Origin: Sweltsa coloradensis
Taxonomy: Eukaryota > Arthropoda > Insecta > Plecoptera > Chloroperlidae
Reading direction: 5' to 3'
Assembly (NCBI GenBank): GCA_024449915.1
Contig: JAMZAV010000302.1
Location: forward strand, 1,178,001 to 1,242,000
Length of the DNA: 64,000 nucleotides
In this document: positions 1 through 12,667 of the stretch, piece by piece
Layout: every line of letters starts with the position of its first letter
Numbering within the stretch: the first letter of the stretch is position 1
The notes under the pieces: generated by a model
Database searches by the model: none
What the model was told of the DNA's origin: nothing
Seen by the model: the letters and a program-made list of their open reading frames with translations, nothing else
Translations under genes and position numbers: made by a program

Positions 1-176
1 TTTCGATTTTCAATGTGATATTTTCATGATATTTTGGCCGATTCAGACCAAACGGGTGGGGCTACAACGTTCATATTTCAGATGGACATTAAGGTAATGG
101 TGATGTATTGCCTTTTGGAAGAAAAAGTTGAAAAAGTTAGCTAGAATCCATAGAAATAAAGATTGAGGTGTATGAT
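1..176 (+). mobile_element. Helentron-like element, outer copy, left part
   Basis: Internal sequence of the Helentron-like family described at 54276-55244, cut by the window edge. Positions 1-170 match the segment at 390-560 and the reverse complement of 1740-1900. The copy is interrupted after position 176 by a second family member (177-818) and resumes at 819. Non-coding; short ORFs here are chance. Confidence 0.75.
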
Positions 177-818
177 TGGATGAGCGAAGCGAAGACTTCA
201 AATTCACTGACCCCCAAAAAATTTAGCTCGTTTTTTTCTGTATGTTTGTTAGCTAACTACCAGGCAAACGGCATATCCGATCTTGATGAAAATTGGAGGG
301 GACCTTCGAAATCTCTGAACTTAGAGGTGTATTGTTTTTGGGTACAATCGAAGAAATATTTCTCATGAATATCGTACTTTTACTATTTTTTTCGATTTTT
401 AGTCCGATATTTTCGTGCCATTTGGGCCGATTCTGACCAAACGGGTGGGGCTACAACGTTCATATTATACATGGACATTAAGGTTATGGTGGTGATGTAG
501 TACCTTTTGAAAGAAAAAGTTAAAAATTTACCCAGAATCCATAGAAATAAAGGTTTTAATATGAGTTTTTTTAAATGTATAACAATAATTAACAACTTGA
601 CAACAATCACCTTCAATGCGTTCATAAAGCAATCTTCGGGCCTACAGATATTTGACATTTTAATTACCTTAGCAATTAGTACTTTATAAAAATTATTCTA
701 ATTTAGCAAAAATGATTTTGCAATGGAAGTTGAAGAAGTAAAGAGATCCCACCTATACTAATTTATTTTTTAAAAAAAGCTCATCCATCAACGCGACGGG
801 ACTTTAGCGTTTTCCTAG
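177..818 (+). mobile_element. Helentron-like element, inner nested copy
   Basis: Starts TGGATGAGCGAAGCGAAG and ends with AACGC...GCGTT followed by TTTCCTAG, the family's two termini. Flanks are T on the left (176) and T on the right (819). Joining the flanks gives ...gaggtgtatgat/taacaattaac, which matches the uninterrupted family sequence near 55085-55105, so the outer copy serves as an empty-site control. No transposase or Rep/helicase reading frame is present, so the copy is non-autonomous. Internal text includes a sequence close to CCAAACGGGTGGGGCTACAA that recurs in other copies. Confidence 0.8.
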
Positions 819-1036
819 TAACAATTAACAAGTAACAATAGAAACTTGACAACAATCACCTACAATGCGTTCAAAAAGCAAATATTCGGGCCTCCAGATA
901 TTTTGCATTCTATTAACTATAACAAAAATGATTTTGCAATGGGACTTGAAAAAGTAAAGAGATCCCACGCATACTGAAAACTTAAAACAAGCTCATCCAT
1001 CAACGCGACTAAAAAAGCGTTCGCGAAGCGGCCTTG
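819..1036 (+). mobile_element. Helentron-like element, outer copy, 3' part
   Basis: Resumes the copy begun at 1-176. It ends with CTCATCCATCAACGCGAC, then a GCGTT hairpin arm, then GCGAAGCGGCCTTG. The terminal CTTG replaces the CTAG found in most other copies, and the next base is T. This 3' end belongs to a subfamily (GCGAAGCGGCC) distinct from the TTTTCCTAG subfamily of the inner copy. Confidence 0.7.
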
Positions 1037-1547
1037 TTATACATTGGGTATGGACGGTGTTTTCGTTAACTTATCGCAAACCAGAAACATTGCATTGTTT
1101 TCGGGTTCATTAGTTGATAGCTAACTATCAAATGAGTAAGGAATGTAAATGTTCGCTCAGGGAATACATTTGAATAACATTTAGGATTTGTTTACAGCTT
1201 TCATACTGCTTTTTTAACTTTTGTTTTAGCTATAGAGAACGCCTCATTTCGCATATTTTTTTTCTTTTTTAAGAGGAACGAACGACTGAGGAAGTAACCA
1301 TAGTGCAAATGGCACAAGTAGAAAGAAATACTTTGGCAATTCTCCGTTGATCAGCGAGAAACGGAATCCCCTCCGGCATTTGAACCTATTTTTAGCAGTC
1401 ATGAAAGTGATTTTGATAACAGGCACAAACTTTGCATGTTGGCCTACTAAATTGTACAAATTACATAGACCTATATCATTTAACAACACATTGTGATGAC
1501 AAAGAACCGACGTATACCACGTTTACTTAATGTCAATAATATTTAAA
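1037..1547. other. No feature recognised
   Basis: AT-rich DNA between two Helentron-like copies. A B-box-like word (rc GGTTCAAATGCC near 1380) has no matching A box or acceptor stem, so no tRNA is called. Confidence 0.5.
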
Positions 1548-2100
1548 CTAGGAAGCTTCTTCGCAAACGCTTTTTAGTCGCGTTGATGGATAAGCATTTT
1601 TTAAGTTTTTAGTTTGCGAGGGATTTTTTACTTTTGCAAGTGCTTTGCTTTGCTACCTACGCATTGTAGGTGATTGTTGTCATGTTTCTATTGTTACTTG
1701 TCAATTGTTATTATATACCGTAAAAACTTATATTAAAAGCTTTATTTCTATGGATTCTGGCTAACTTTTTCAACTTTTTCTTTCAAAAACTACATCACCA
1801 TAACCTAAATGACCATGTATAATATGAACGTTGTAGCCCCACCGGTTTCGTCAGAATCGGCCCAAATGGCATGAAAATATCGCACTGAAAATCGAAAAAA
1901 TCGTAAAAGTACGATATTCATGAGAAACATTTCTTCGATTGTACCCAAAAACAATACACCTCTAAGTTCAGAGATTTCGAAGGTCCCCTCCAATTTTCAT
2001 CAAGATTGGATATGCCGTTTGCCCGGTAGAGCGAAAAAAAAACACCTGAGCTAAATTTTTTGGGGGTCAGTGAAATTGAAGTCTTCGCTTCGCTCATCCA
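1548..2100 (-). mobile_element. Helentron-like element, minus-strand copy (553 bp)
   Basis: On the minus strand it starts TGGATGAGCGAAGCGAAG (right end, 2100) and ends in a hairpin AACGC/GCGTT followed by GCTTCCTAG (left end, 1548). Both flanking bases are A on the plus strand, which is the T^T target of the other copies. Internal sequence matches 177-560. It is shorter than the 770-970 bp copies because the tail segment is reduced. Confidence 0.8.
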
Positions 2101-5100
2101 AAAAAATATTTCTTTTGTATCATTGATTTCAACTATATTGTCCAAATCCCACAATGTAAAATTATTTCCCGCATTCGCATCATTTACCGTCTTACCTAAA
2201 GTTATAACTGACACTGCAGCTTATTGTTTTTATCGTTGTACAAATCAAACATGCGATGTAGAGTTTCTATTATGAATAATGTACCGAGTTACATTTTACA
2301 AGTAAGTTATCACAGTGTAGGATTACATACAAATAGTTCTAAGTTGGAAAAAGGGGCAAAACACGAACGAAGACCTTAATTAAATAGGGTATATAAAATA
2401 ATGTGTTACAATATTAACTTTTGAATGTGCCAAGAATGCAATACTACTGAAATATTATGAGATCCGTGTTACAAAACATGACATCGCCTAGACCTCGTAT
2501 ATACAACTGTTTAGAATTGTTGCTCCTTAGAAAACAATTCCTGGACTTGAACTAAGCCACGTTGCTCGTGTTACTAAGCAAGCTTATAATATGGTGTTCA
2601 CGAAACTCATTCCATTCACTGTACTTAGCCTACATACCGGGGCTTGAGACTTAACTGACCACCATGCAGGCAAGGCTGCTTTGCTACGACGTCGCGACGC
2701 TAACTTAGTGCGGTGACATTAGCACATGAATGCCATCCGACCCACGCAAAGCCAGCTGGACCTCGGAGGACATCACACAATACAATACAAGTTATCCCAG
2801 ATTATAACATTTCCTTGCCTAACAGTGCGAGAAGTTTCAAATGACGGGAACTAATGTAATTACTCTAGGGGTGATTTTCATTTGACTCAATATTACAAAT
2901 TAAGTTGCCACGAGATAATCATGTTTAAAACATTATTTATAGTATGAATTGAATGTGATCTAACCTTGCGGTCGAAACTAAAGATAGCCATAGGTCCAAT
3001 AATTTACGTTTTAGATGAGCCCATAGAACTGCACACAGGCAGATTTAGTAATCTGTGGTTAGTCAGCAAGATTATAGTTAGGGCGTCCAAACCATCCCTC
3101 GTTCCGTTTAACCTTCGGCCATTAGGGATACGCGTGAAGAACGGGGGTGGGGGTGCGCTGTAAAATTTGAAATCAGACAATATTTGTAATTTTTGTTCAT
3201 TCTAATGTCAATATGGATGTAATTGGCTAAAAGAACAAAGCGAACGAAAATAAAATAATACTCAGTTATCCAAGAGTTAAGTAAGTAAAGTAAGTGAGCT
3301 AAGTAAGCCATAATGTCACAAAAAAGAAGCAAAATCGTAATCAATAAAATGTACGAGTTGACTTGGAATTAAATACATTTACCCCAATACACCACATAGG
3401 CCATCAAATAAAAGCTACATCCTAAGTTAAATTTAAATTCATTTATTTAGCTCCCTTGTCACGAACAGGCATTTGGATTAAGGCAAACCTTGTCTCACTT
3501 TTGTTTATGATGGATAAACCTACACTTGTCCTACGGGATCGCACCCCTTGGGGCCACCTACTGCGTCACACACCTCGTGGGTTAGTCATCATCGCACATA
3601 TAAATCCGATAGATGTTCCGCGGTGCGCATTGAGAATAAAACACGCATTTCTTTGTCCATGCGGACGTGGGCTACGTAAAGAGAACAGAATCGGACGGTG
3701 AGGGGATGGTTTGGCTTAGGGCGGGACAAAAAGCCAACGGGACTTGGAAAGTAGCACGTGCAGCACGACTGGGGAGCGTTTTTTGCAAACAATCTCAAAC
3801 AGATCTGCCCAAAGTGAAAGCAAGGCTTAGAATTTTAATATTTCATGACGTTTAGGGTTTATAAGATCTCCTTACACCGCGGAAAGGATCTCTAGCTGGT
3901 AACATTTTGCCGTGAGCACCATAGACCCAATGTGAACACACGCACACGTAAGATATTGGGAGAAGAACCCCTTTGGTTTTTATCTAAAGATGTTTGAAAA
4001 CTAAAGGCAATGCATAATATGTTTTAACAAAGTAACCTGTATAAACAATGGCTACACATCCTAGAATTAAATGCATATACATGAAGCAACTTAAGAACTG
4101 TTGCAAATTGTCATGTAAACTTCCGGTCAATAAAGTCAATTATGCATGCGTAGTGCGTATCAGATATTAAATGGCTGTACAACCCCTAATTCCTATCGTC
4201 GGACGACTGTGCGTGTTAGTCAACTAGAGAAACTGATGATTCATGAGGACACATCGTATGCTAGGGTTACGCGACGGTACAGATACCAGACAGACAACGA
4301 TAGCAAGCCAAAAGTCTGTTTTAATGGAAACTGTCTTGTCGCTGTATTTGACACTTTTCTCCATAGATCAATAATATTTTTTAAATAACATGGGGATTAA
4401 CGACGTAAATTTTCATCGTTATAACTCTTAGCATTTTTATTAATTTGTACCTTAATAAAATAAGCTTGCATTATCAAGCTTCTCTCATTTAAGCAGTTGT
4501 GTATATGGAGCATCAGAAATCATCTACAAGCATCTATACAAGAGTTGGTCAAACCTGTATACATATTTGGGGTATATGTAAGTATACAATTATGGCCGTT
4601 ATGTCCCTACGCCCACTGTATTATAGATGATAATGTTGGGGAAAACCGGGTGTTATCAGGTAGTCCTGTTTTCAAGGGTGGCTCGGATGAACCAAATGTT
4701 ACAGGACACAGCAAAGTTTCTACACAGCCAGATCCTTACGATTCAGAAATGTTCCGGCAAAACTTTGGAGACCATGCACGTTGATCAATGCAAGATATAT
4801 GTACATATTCCACCTCAGTTCCAGCTCACCGGTTGAATAAACCAACCATACAGCATTTCGAAATTCCGCCCTTTGCCTGCCATGAATGAAATGAGCACCA
4901 TAAAACCGAAATTGTATACGGAAAGTACCCCAAAAAGAACGCCGCACTGCAGGTAAGGTTTGATAATATGCATAAACACTTTGCATAGAGGGCCGAGCTT
5001 ATACGCTTTCATTCGGCGGTACATATACCCGAGAACAAGGGCTGTCTAATTCCTTGCCCCGCTCACGTAGGTCGTATAATCTCCAGCGCAGCCCTGAATC

Positions 5101-5929
5101 AACATGGCGCGAGGATAGCAACACGGACGCGCGGGGTTTGGACCCCGGGCGCGCAGACACACCATTGGCATGCAACACAGGTGCACGGGGCACATTCTAT
5201 TGATGGGGTGGTTTTCTAATGGCTAGCACACTATACACTTATAGTGGCGCCCATTGACTCAATCGGTACCCCGAATAAAAAGTGGTTCCTTTCGTTCAAC
5301 CACGACAAGCGTTCAGTGTGTACATGTGTACATTGGTTTAGTTAAATTAACTACTTGAGACAGGTCCGTGTACTATTCTTAATTATATTTTTCACAAACG
5401 CATGATAAATTTGGGTATGTGGGACTCCTAATCAATTCCAATCAATGTCACAGATTAAAAACTGTTTTAACATTTCGTCAGTTTGAGTGAAGTCGATCAA
5501 TTTTAAAATATGTTTCAAAAGGCAACATTTAAAAATTGTGACTTTTAGTTGAAGCTAAAATGTCCCTCTACCAACGCATCAATTGAAAACAACGAATTTA
5601 AATCTCTCGAAATTTTGTTCTCTACTATAAAGCAACCTATTAAAGAGAGTATAGGACATGCGTTTTAGGCAAATTGCTGTTCGCTTGGCCGACTGACACC
5701 ACAGGTGTCTGAAATTTTGAGCATATGTCACGTATGTGGAAATATAGGGCGCTGCAGTAACACATTTCCAAATTTTGTTTTAAAATAATTTATAAAAAAT
5801 AAATTAGTTTTCACGAATTTTGATTTTGTTAAAATCTTTAAATTTGACTTTATTCGTGATTTTTTTCTGGCTGATTAAGGCAAAATTTTGAAAATCTATG
5901 ACCACAGGGCCGTCCATGTATGCTTCATT
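2101..5929. other. No gene or repeat recognised
   Basis: Mostly unique-looking AT-rich sequence. A slightly GC-richer part (about 5000-5200) carries overlapping short ORFs on both strands, but no start, splice-site or domain evidence supports any of them. Around 3280-3310 there is a short run of GTAAGT-like words. Confidence 0.5.
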
Positions 5930-5963
5930 GACAACTTTGCAAAGTTTCATATACGTCGGATGC
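5930..5963 (+). repeat. 34-bp dispersed repeat, copy 1
   Basis: Matches the reverse complement of 20853-20886 at about 32 of 34 positions. The core is GCAAAGTTTCATATACGT. A shorter part (ACAACTGTGCAAAGTT) recurs near 46.73 kb. Little similarity is visible outside the 34 bp. Probably a remnant of an old repeat or a short conserved word. Confidence 0.6.
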
Positions 5964-6925
5964 ATCTTGGCCGAGCGAATAGCTATTTGCTAACTGCCAA
6001 ATGTGTCCCATTCCCTTCATGCCTTGCCTAATGTTAGTCGTAGAGGAACAATACAAAACAATATCAATGCTAGTAGTAGCAGAGCAGTACAAGCACAATC
6101 TTGATTAAGCGTGTATTGTACTGGTAAATGAACAGGCCCCTGTTGGCCGCTCTGAGCGTTATCGCGTCACGCAACGAAACATCCACGGCGATCAGAGATG
6201 AACGCAGACGGACAGCTCCTCCATCAACATCAAAGGTCCGTCCGGCAAGGCAAGGCAACCTAACCTGAACTAAACTGAGGGACATCGCAACGTATGAGAC
6301 AAAGAACGTGGAGAGAGCCGGATATGTGTTCTGTCAGGTCGGACATGTCGCTGCCCTAATAGATTACAAACAACCCCTTCGAGTGTCCTCTCTCGGTGGA
6401 GGTTCCCCCACACGAGGGCTCCTCCAGTGAGCGGCGAGATTATAGGTAAAACCAAAACACGAAAGAGCATTTAGATGATTTTCTGTGGAGATAACAAGTC
6501 AATAGTTGTAAAATCTATTCCCTTATCATAATACAAGTATATATTACCCACGTTACCACAAATGCAATTATTTCAAATTAAGAACGGGATATATTACATT
6601 TTTAAAATCATGTAATGTTAATTAGCATAATCCGCAACTTTCGCGAGGGTCACAGATTCTTATTGATTTACAACATATTCTCCTTATTCGCCTAGAATCT
6701 GTGAAAACTATGCTTTACTCTCAAGGGTTGACAGATGAAATAAGAGAAATCCTGAAATTCAAACGTCAAACCCAACATTCGGATACGTTTAATCACGATC
6801 GGTGTTAGTTCAAACTTGTGTATTCCTTGCATAACCAAAAATGAAACACTATACACATTTATGAATATTGAAACATTATATAACATATAAGTGGGAATTG
6901 AACCAATGCCACACAAGAGACTCAC
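5964..6925. other. No feature recognised; would be intron of the 7.0-kb gene if real
   Basis: AT-rich tract with two blocks of higher GC (about 6120-6430). It lies downstream, on the minus strand, of the candidate first exon at 6926-6996. No following exon was recognised. Confidence 0.4.
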
Positions 6926-6996
6926 CGTTTTCTGCCGAGCAGTAGGCTACACAGGTACAGCTGTTGCAGTTGGTCAGCACTGAGCTCCCCGGTCAT
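6926..6996 (-). CDS. Candidate first coding exon, unrecognised protein
   Basis: On the minus strand an ATG at 6996 (context GAGATGA, purine at -3) opens 23 codons beginning MTGELSADQLQQLYLCSL. The frame runs without a stop to AAACG/GTGAGT at 6926/6925, a near-consensus splice donor, leaving 2 bases of the next codon (phase 2). The peptide is Leu/Gln-rich and helix-like, with no domain I can name. Two short upstream ATGs with stops occur in the presumed 5' leader. About 140 bp upstream is a CCAAT box plus GC box (7128-7147), which supports a real promoter and start. No downstream exon was found in the window, so the rest is either beyond a large intron or unrecognised. The call could be wrong, since a short ORF ending at a donor can arise by chance. 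Confidence 0.4.
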
Positions 6997-7127
6997 CTCA
7001 GCAACACCACTACATCGTGGACTAGCATCTCAGACTCAGCCTCCGCTCCGTAGTGTCAATACCGTCATCGTTCATACACGTACACATACACTAGACTACT
7101 AGAGATTCGAGTTCACACGGACACAGT

Positions 7128-7147
7128 GGGCGGGGCCTGCCAATCAG
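7128..7147 (-). promoter_or_regulatory. GC box plus CCAAT box, putative promoter
   Basis: GGGCGGGGC at 7128-7136 fits an Sp1/KLF GC box, and GCCAATCAG at 7139-7147 fits an NF-Y CCAAT box. They lie 3 bp apart in an otherwise AT-rich region, about 135-150 bp upstream of the ATG at 6996. Both motif types work in either orientation. Assigning them to the minus-strand exon is inference. No TATA box is visible. Confidence 0.45.
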
Positions 7148-7599
7148 TCGCATTCTGACGAGGCAGGCTCGCTGCGCAACTCTTGCGTAAGATCCGGTGA
7201 CTATACCTAGTGTAGAGAGTCCATCAGCCATGCCGTGGAGAGTATAGGCATCGTGCAGAGTTTGAGCGGGAACTTGGACGAAGTAGTCAACACGATATGA
7301 TATAATATCTAGATCACATAGATAAGGCAATGCAGTTATAAAACTGAAGTACACGACAGTCAACAATTAAATGAAAAAAAAATTCAATAAACACATCTTG
7401 ATCGTCGATGTCTGCTCTTATACGAGATATTGGCAAGCCATCATTGGAGGCCATCATCTACATAATTATTTTTGAAAATCACGAACTCAACCGTAAGGTA
7501 TGATAGACCCGATAAGTAATAATACGACCTCGACGACCCGCACCTTCCACTATTCTATACCGCTGACTCGCGGTACACAACTCGTCCGTTTAACCAGTG
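7148..7599. other. No feature recognised
   Basis: Ordinary mixed-composition DNA upstream of the putative promoter. No repeat or exon recognised. Confidence 0.4.
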
Positions 7600-8145
7600 C
7601 TACACTGTAAAAAAAATTGAAGAATAACACTATCCAAGGACGGGTAAAAAAGTTACTCCTGGATAGATAAAAACCAAACATGTGTCCAAGTATACATATT
7701 TTATAAAACGCAATCCATTAGATACATGCAAATGTACACCCATTATATATTTAATAATCAACTATGTACAAGAAAAATAACTAACCCATTGGATAATCTA
7801 ATATACCTCGACTATGTGGTTTTTTCAACTACCCGGATTATACTAAAACTTCATAAGGATAAGTAATTTTTTCTATACAACTTGAATATAAATCACTACC
7901 CATCATTCAAGTGTTACATATCCATTGGATGGTCGTATTTACGCATCCTGGCGTAGGTTATATACTAGACCAAGATAATTTCACCACCCATGGATAAATA
8001 ATATTAGCAATACAGTTTAAACATTCTTTCTATCCCCAATTATTTTATTACATATCTAGGGTATAATCGTATTTACGCATCCAGGCATAGGTTATAATAA
8101 TATACTTGTTGACAGAAATAATTTTGCCACCCATGTATGGGTATT
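7600..8145 (+). mobile_element. CTACACTG-ended element built of short inverted words, copy 1
   Basis: Begins CTACACTGTAAAAAAAATTG, which matches the reverse complement of the right end of the copy at 17157-18164 (CTACACTGATAAAAAAG). The interior is a chain of degenerate inverted words about every 30-40 bp, such as CCCATTGGAT, CATCCTGG, CATCCAGG and CCCATGGATA. A segment near 7936-8000 (CGTATTTACGCATCC, then GTAGGTTATA) is duplicated near 8068-8130. I could not find a matching right terminus, so the end is approximate. No coding capacity. The superfamily is not assigned. Confidence 0.55.
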
Positions 8146-11100
8146 TACATTATAAAACCGAAGATAGCACTCGGACCGACGAGCTAGGACTACCTATTAA
8201 ATACAAATTAGCTCTAGAACATATATCTCTTTATTCAGAGTGGTGACGTGAGGGTGGTACATAACTGGGATGGTGAAGAATGGGGGGGTGTTATGACCTT
8301 ATTATGACATTAACTCATAAGATAAAACTTATTACTTGAAGCTTCAACAACTTATTACTTGAAGCTTCTCCCTTCCCTCTCGGATACGCCACTGACTCCC
8401 ATAATGGCGACCTCCATGGAAAATATATTACATTATATTAATAAATAAACAAATGCCATTTATATGGGGCAAAAATAAAAAATAATAGTGTGGAATTACC
8501 TGTGACCAAGGAATGAGTTTTTTTTGTGCCTTTAAAAAATATTTTGCGTTCTACGATTTTCTTCAATTTGACGGTTCGGGAAGAGAATGTACCAGCATTA
8601 AAAATTAACAGAATGTAAAATATGAAAGAAGTGACTGATTCCCTGGTAATAATTAGCGCGTGAGTGTCACACATTCTCTAATCACGCACACTCATGATTT
8701 AATATTCCCTCACACACCCACACATATTCTTGCTTTTTAGCAGTTCTATCTTTGGGTAGCTTTCGTCATTTGTCGCCACATAGTCGCCTCACCACCGAAT
8801 TCCTGGAGACTCTTACCTGACCGGAAACCGACAATTACCAAACAAAGATATATCTAAAAATACCTTCATTGATGAGAAGACCAACTGGCCAAGGGTTGAA
8901 CGCGGTCAGGAGCAAGAAATTAAAAGTTGTTCAGGCATAAGTTTCAGTTTGGTATATACCACATGTAAAAAACATTGTGCATATAACTATGTCCAAAACA
9001 TCATCCCTAAAAAAACTCATTTTTCCGTAATTGAACGTGACACCCACAATCACGCGTGTCACCATTGACGCGTGAGTTATGTATATTCTTCAATCACTCA
9101 CGACTTATCTCACACTCACGTGTGACTCACGACAAGCTCAGCTCTATAAAAAATCACGCTTTGTAGGATGTGGTGAATTTGAAGCATACTCTCATTCGTA
9201 CATGAAACTATAAGAAGCTCAAAATCGAATACAGACAATACATATTGCTGAAATCAAGAGATTAGAGCGTGGACCCACACCACACAGTACCTTTGCCATC
9301 AATCATTAACTAATCATTAACTAATTGCTACTATCTAACAACTACATATTATTATAATAAACTAATTAAACACTGGGACAAACATTAAATGAGAAAAAAT
9401 AATATGACATAACATCAATAAAACATTAAACCGAGTTAATAAATAAATTATATTATGTTGTCAAAACATGCAGTAAAAACTATAAACTTCCTGTCTCTCT
9501 TGTAAAACGCATTTTATCCTGAACCTGAAACATGGCCTCAACTCAAACGCGCGCACTCGGGTGTTGATGATTTCTGCTGAACAGTTGGTAATCTAATCTC
9601 ATTACCAAATATTGCATGAATGTTAATAAAGTACTTTTATATTGATATCCGCACTTGGTTGCAAATAATAAGTCTTAAAGATCCATTGCGAGACAGAAGT
9701 CCAGCGTTAAAAAATCGGTACACTTGGAATAAATTTCCAAAAATGACCAAAATTGAGTAAATAACGGTAATTTCAACTTTTTAATTCAAAATCAATGAAT
9801 TAATTTAGGAATACACGTACTAGATGCCATAGACTTATTGTATATTAACATAGGTGTGAAATTTGATGAAGGTGTTATAAACCGTTTACCCGGAAAGAGC
9901 AATTATTGTACATTGTACAAGGCGACAGCGCGGCAGAGAAACCATTCTGTCCTAGCAAAAGGGGAGCAAGAGTAACACTGTTTCCGAATCGATTAAAATA
10001 CAGTTCATCCGTCACTATCACAATCAAAGTTTTTCGATTGTTGAAAGTCAACATTTAAAACGCATGAGGAATAGAAATAAGAGAAAAAGAAATGAAAAAG
10101 AAAAACATTACATATATAAAAACACCAAAATAAAACAATATTTATTTTTAGACGATTCCACTAAAACTAATATGAGGTTTTCTGCACAGCATAGACTATC
10201 AGGGAATAATCAAACTTTCGCGGAAGAAAACACCGAACATCAATCTTCATTATTGTGTTCTACTTGAAAACCGCTGAACAAAAATAACCTTCACGTTAAT
10301 TATAACATGATTATATACATGAAACTGATCACAGCTATTATCAGGATCCTAAAACAAGTCAATTGAGGCAGAAATTAGCATATCATCAATATAATCACAA
10401 TCATATGTAACACATGATAAAACCTACAAAAATAAGGTAACCAAAGCAAAAATAAACAACCATGAACAACATTTCGTCGCTCACCATTCCTTCGTTATCA
10501 GTAATCTTAGACCTGTAGTGCGGTTTTCATTAAAAATTCCCTATTTTATTGAACTGAAAGAAAATTGGATTGCCCGCTCTTACTGTATAGACCGGTCAAA
10601 CACAACACGACAACTCGAGTTGAGTTTTGATTTGCGGTTAAATCTTCTATCATCAGACATTGGCAAAATACTCTCAAAAATGTGTTTCCAAATTCAAAAC
10701 CATTTACTGGTAGTACTAGAATAATAGTATATTTAAAAAACAAAATCCCTTTTCATAATATATAGCCTACTTATTTAAGTTCATCTGCAAGAAAAGGTCA
10801 ACCTTTTTAAAATTAAAGTAACGAGAAAGATATCAACTTTTTTATAACTAGGACAATGCCTAGGAAGTAGAATAATTTAATGTATAGTAATGGATTGGTC
10901 AATAATGAGAATGGTCAAAGTTTTGTAGGACTCGTTTGGTAATTTTTTATTATTAGAAGTAGCTGTCTAGCTAGATTATATTACGTAACTAAGCCCCTAA
11001 CAGTCTGAAGTTTCCCAAACATTGAATCATAATAATATAATATAATAAATGCCCAATTGAGTACTCAACATTGTTTTCGCCCGCGCGCCTGTCCGCAGTA

Positions 11101-11845
11101 TTATTGTACACATCAGTTTTATCCAGTGTGACCCTCTTCAGGGCTCCGATGAATGTACATTTTTATCGTGGGATGGGCAGAATTATGTGGGATAAGCACA
11201 GGATGATTCCAAATCTAATTCATGAAGACTTATCCCTCTATGCCCTGGGAATAAGAAAATACGTAAATATTGTTGATTGCTTATATTCCGCGTATCCGCT
11301 TCTTATCCGCGAATATCCCACATATTACCAGGGATAGAACAAGAAACTGAAATATTTTTTATACTATCTAGGTGCCCGTTAGGGCGCCGCAGCCAAGCCG
11401 CGGTGCGCTACACACTCAGGCACCATATACAGGGGTGTTAAGGTGATTTTGAGGTGTTACCCAGCCGTCATGAAACGTGATGTGAATTTGAAAACTATCA
11501 AATTCAGGGGTATTTAGGTACCTGACAACACATGCCAAATTTGGTTACGGTACGATCATTCCTTCAAATCATGCTTGGCAAAATGATTTCATAAACAGAA
11601 CAATATTCAATAATAAAAAAACAAAAAACAAAATGTAAACTGATAGCACTTTTCTAATACAACCAAACATAAACCTGAAAAAATAAATAATCATTTTGCA
11701 AAGCATGATTTTTTAAAGTTTATTTACGACGTAATTGATTGATATTTGAATAATTATATTAGCGTTTTCAAAGGGTTGGCTGTTTATTTACAAGTTTTTG
11801 TGTTTGTGTTATGATCTAATGTAAAATGGATGTATAGTTGTATTT
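8146..11845. other. No gene recognised; minor duplications
   Basis: Contains a 19-bp direct duplication (ACTTATTACTTGAAGCTTC at 8327-8345 and 8350-8368). A cluster of CACGTG/CACGCGTGA-like palindromes lies at 9040-9125. GGGATA/TATCCC words lie at 11170-11335. On the minus strand CAG/GTAAGA near 8816 follows a short ATG-led frame, too weak to call an exon. The rest appears unique and AT-rich. Confidence 0.45.
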
Positions 11846-12048
11846 AAATAATAAATAAATAATTAAATAAATAAATAAATAAATAAATAAAATAAATAAA
11901 TAAATAAATTAATTAATTAATAATAAATAAATAAATAAATAAATAAATAAATATATAAATATATAAATAAATAAATTAATTAATTTTTAAAAAATAATAA
12001 AAAAAATTAATTAAAAATAAATAAACAAAAAAATAAATAAAAAAATCT
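11846..12048. repeat. (AAAT)n-type low-complexity tract
   Basis: About 200 bp of AAAT/TAAT units with interruptions, including TTAATTAATTAAT and ATATAAATATATAA. Pure A+T over most of its length. Confidence 0.9.
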
Positions 12049-12667
12049 GGACCCAGGTTTTGGTACCTTATAGTAGGCATATAGTTATGAAGGAATGTCC
12101 AAGGTCTACTAAGATTTATTCCCAACATTTGTCTATCAGTGAGTGTAACCAACGGTATAACCATGGGGTAATATTTCAAGTCGGGATTGTCTGTGGCTGG
12201 TATCGAATCGACAACTTCTCGATTCAGAGTCGTGCTATTGTATCCAACGGACAGACTCTAATTAGAAATTTACAAATTCTTTGTCGTCTCCCCTCGTCAA
12301 AGCGAAGAAGATCGGTCAGAACGTCTAGACCACTGGAATTTGTGAGCACGTGATTCGGTAGTGCAAAACATTTTTGCATTTGCATCGTGAACGGCTTGGA
12401 CTGATTTAAATACACATCACGCAATATAAATTTAACATTAATATTTTCAATAAAATAAATGGACTAAATAACTTTATTAGATCACACGGATAATTTAAAT
12501 TGAGGTAGCACGTCCATTCAAATAGTACGTCGTACTCGTAGACTTGACGAACTCCATACTTGATACTTGTCAATAAATCTCACGGTTGATAAACAGCTTG
12601 CCCTTGAATTCCCATCATGGGAAACGTTTCCCTATTTTTTTCGTAATCTATAAACCCTTTTATTTCG
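12049..12667. other. No feature recognised
   Basis: Mixed sequence between the low-complexity tract and the TTAA-flanked element. Overlapping short ORFs on both strands (12060-12424) lack supporting signals. Confidence 0.4.

Noticed and set aside
1372..1390. B-box-like GGTTCAAATGCC on the minus strand
   Set aside because: Isolated; no A box at the right distance and no SINE body.
10064..10267. Lys-rich 67-codon ORF
   Set aside because: Product of A-rich low-complexity DNA; no other support.
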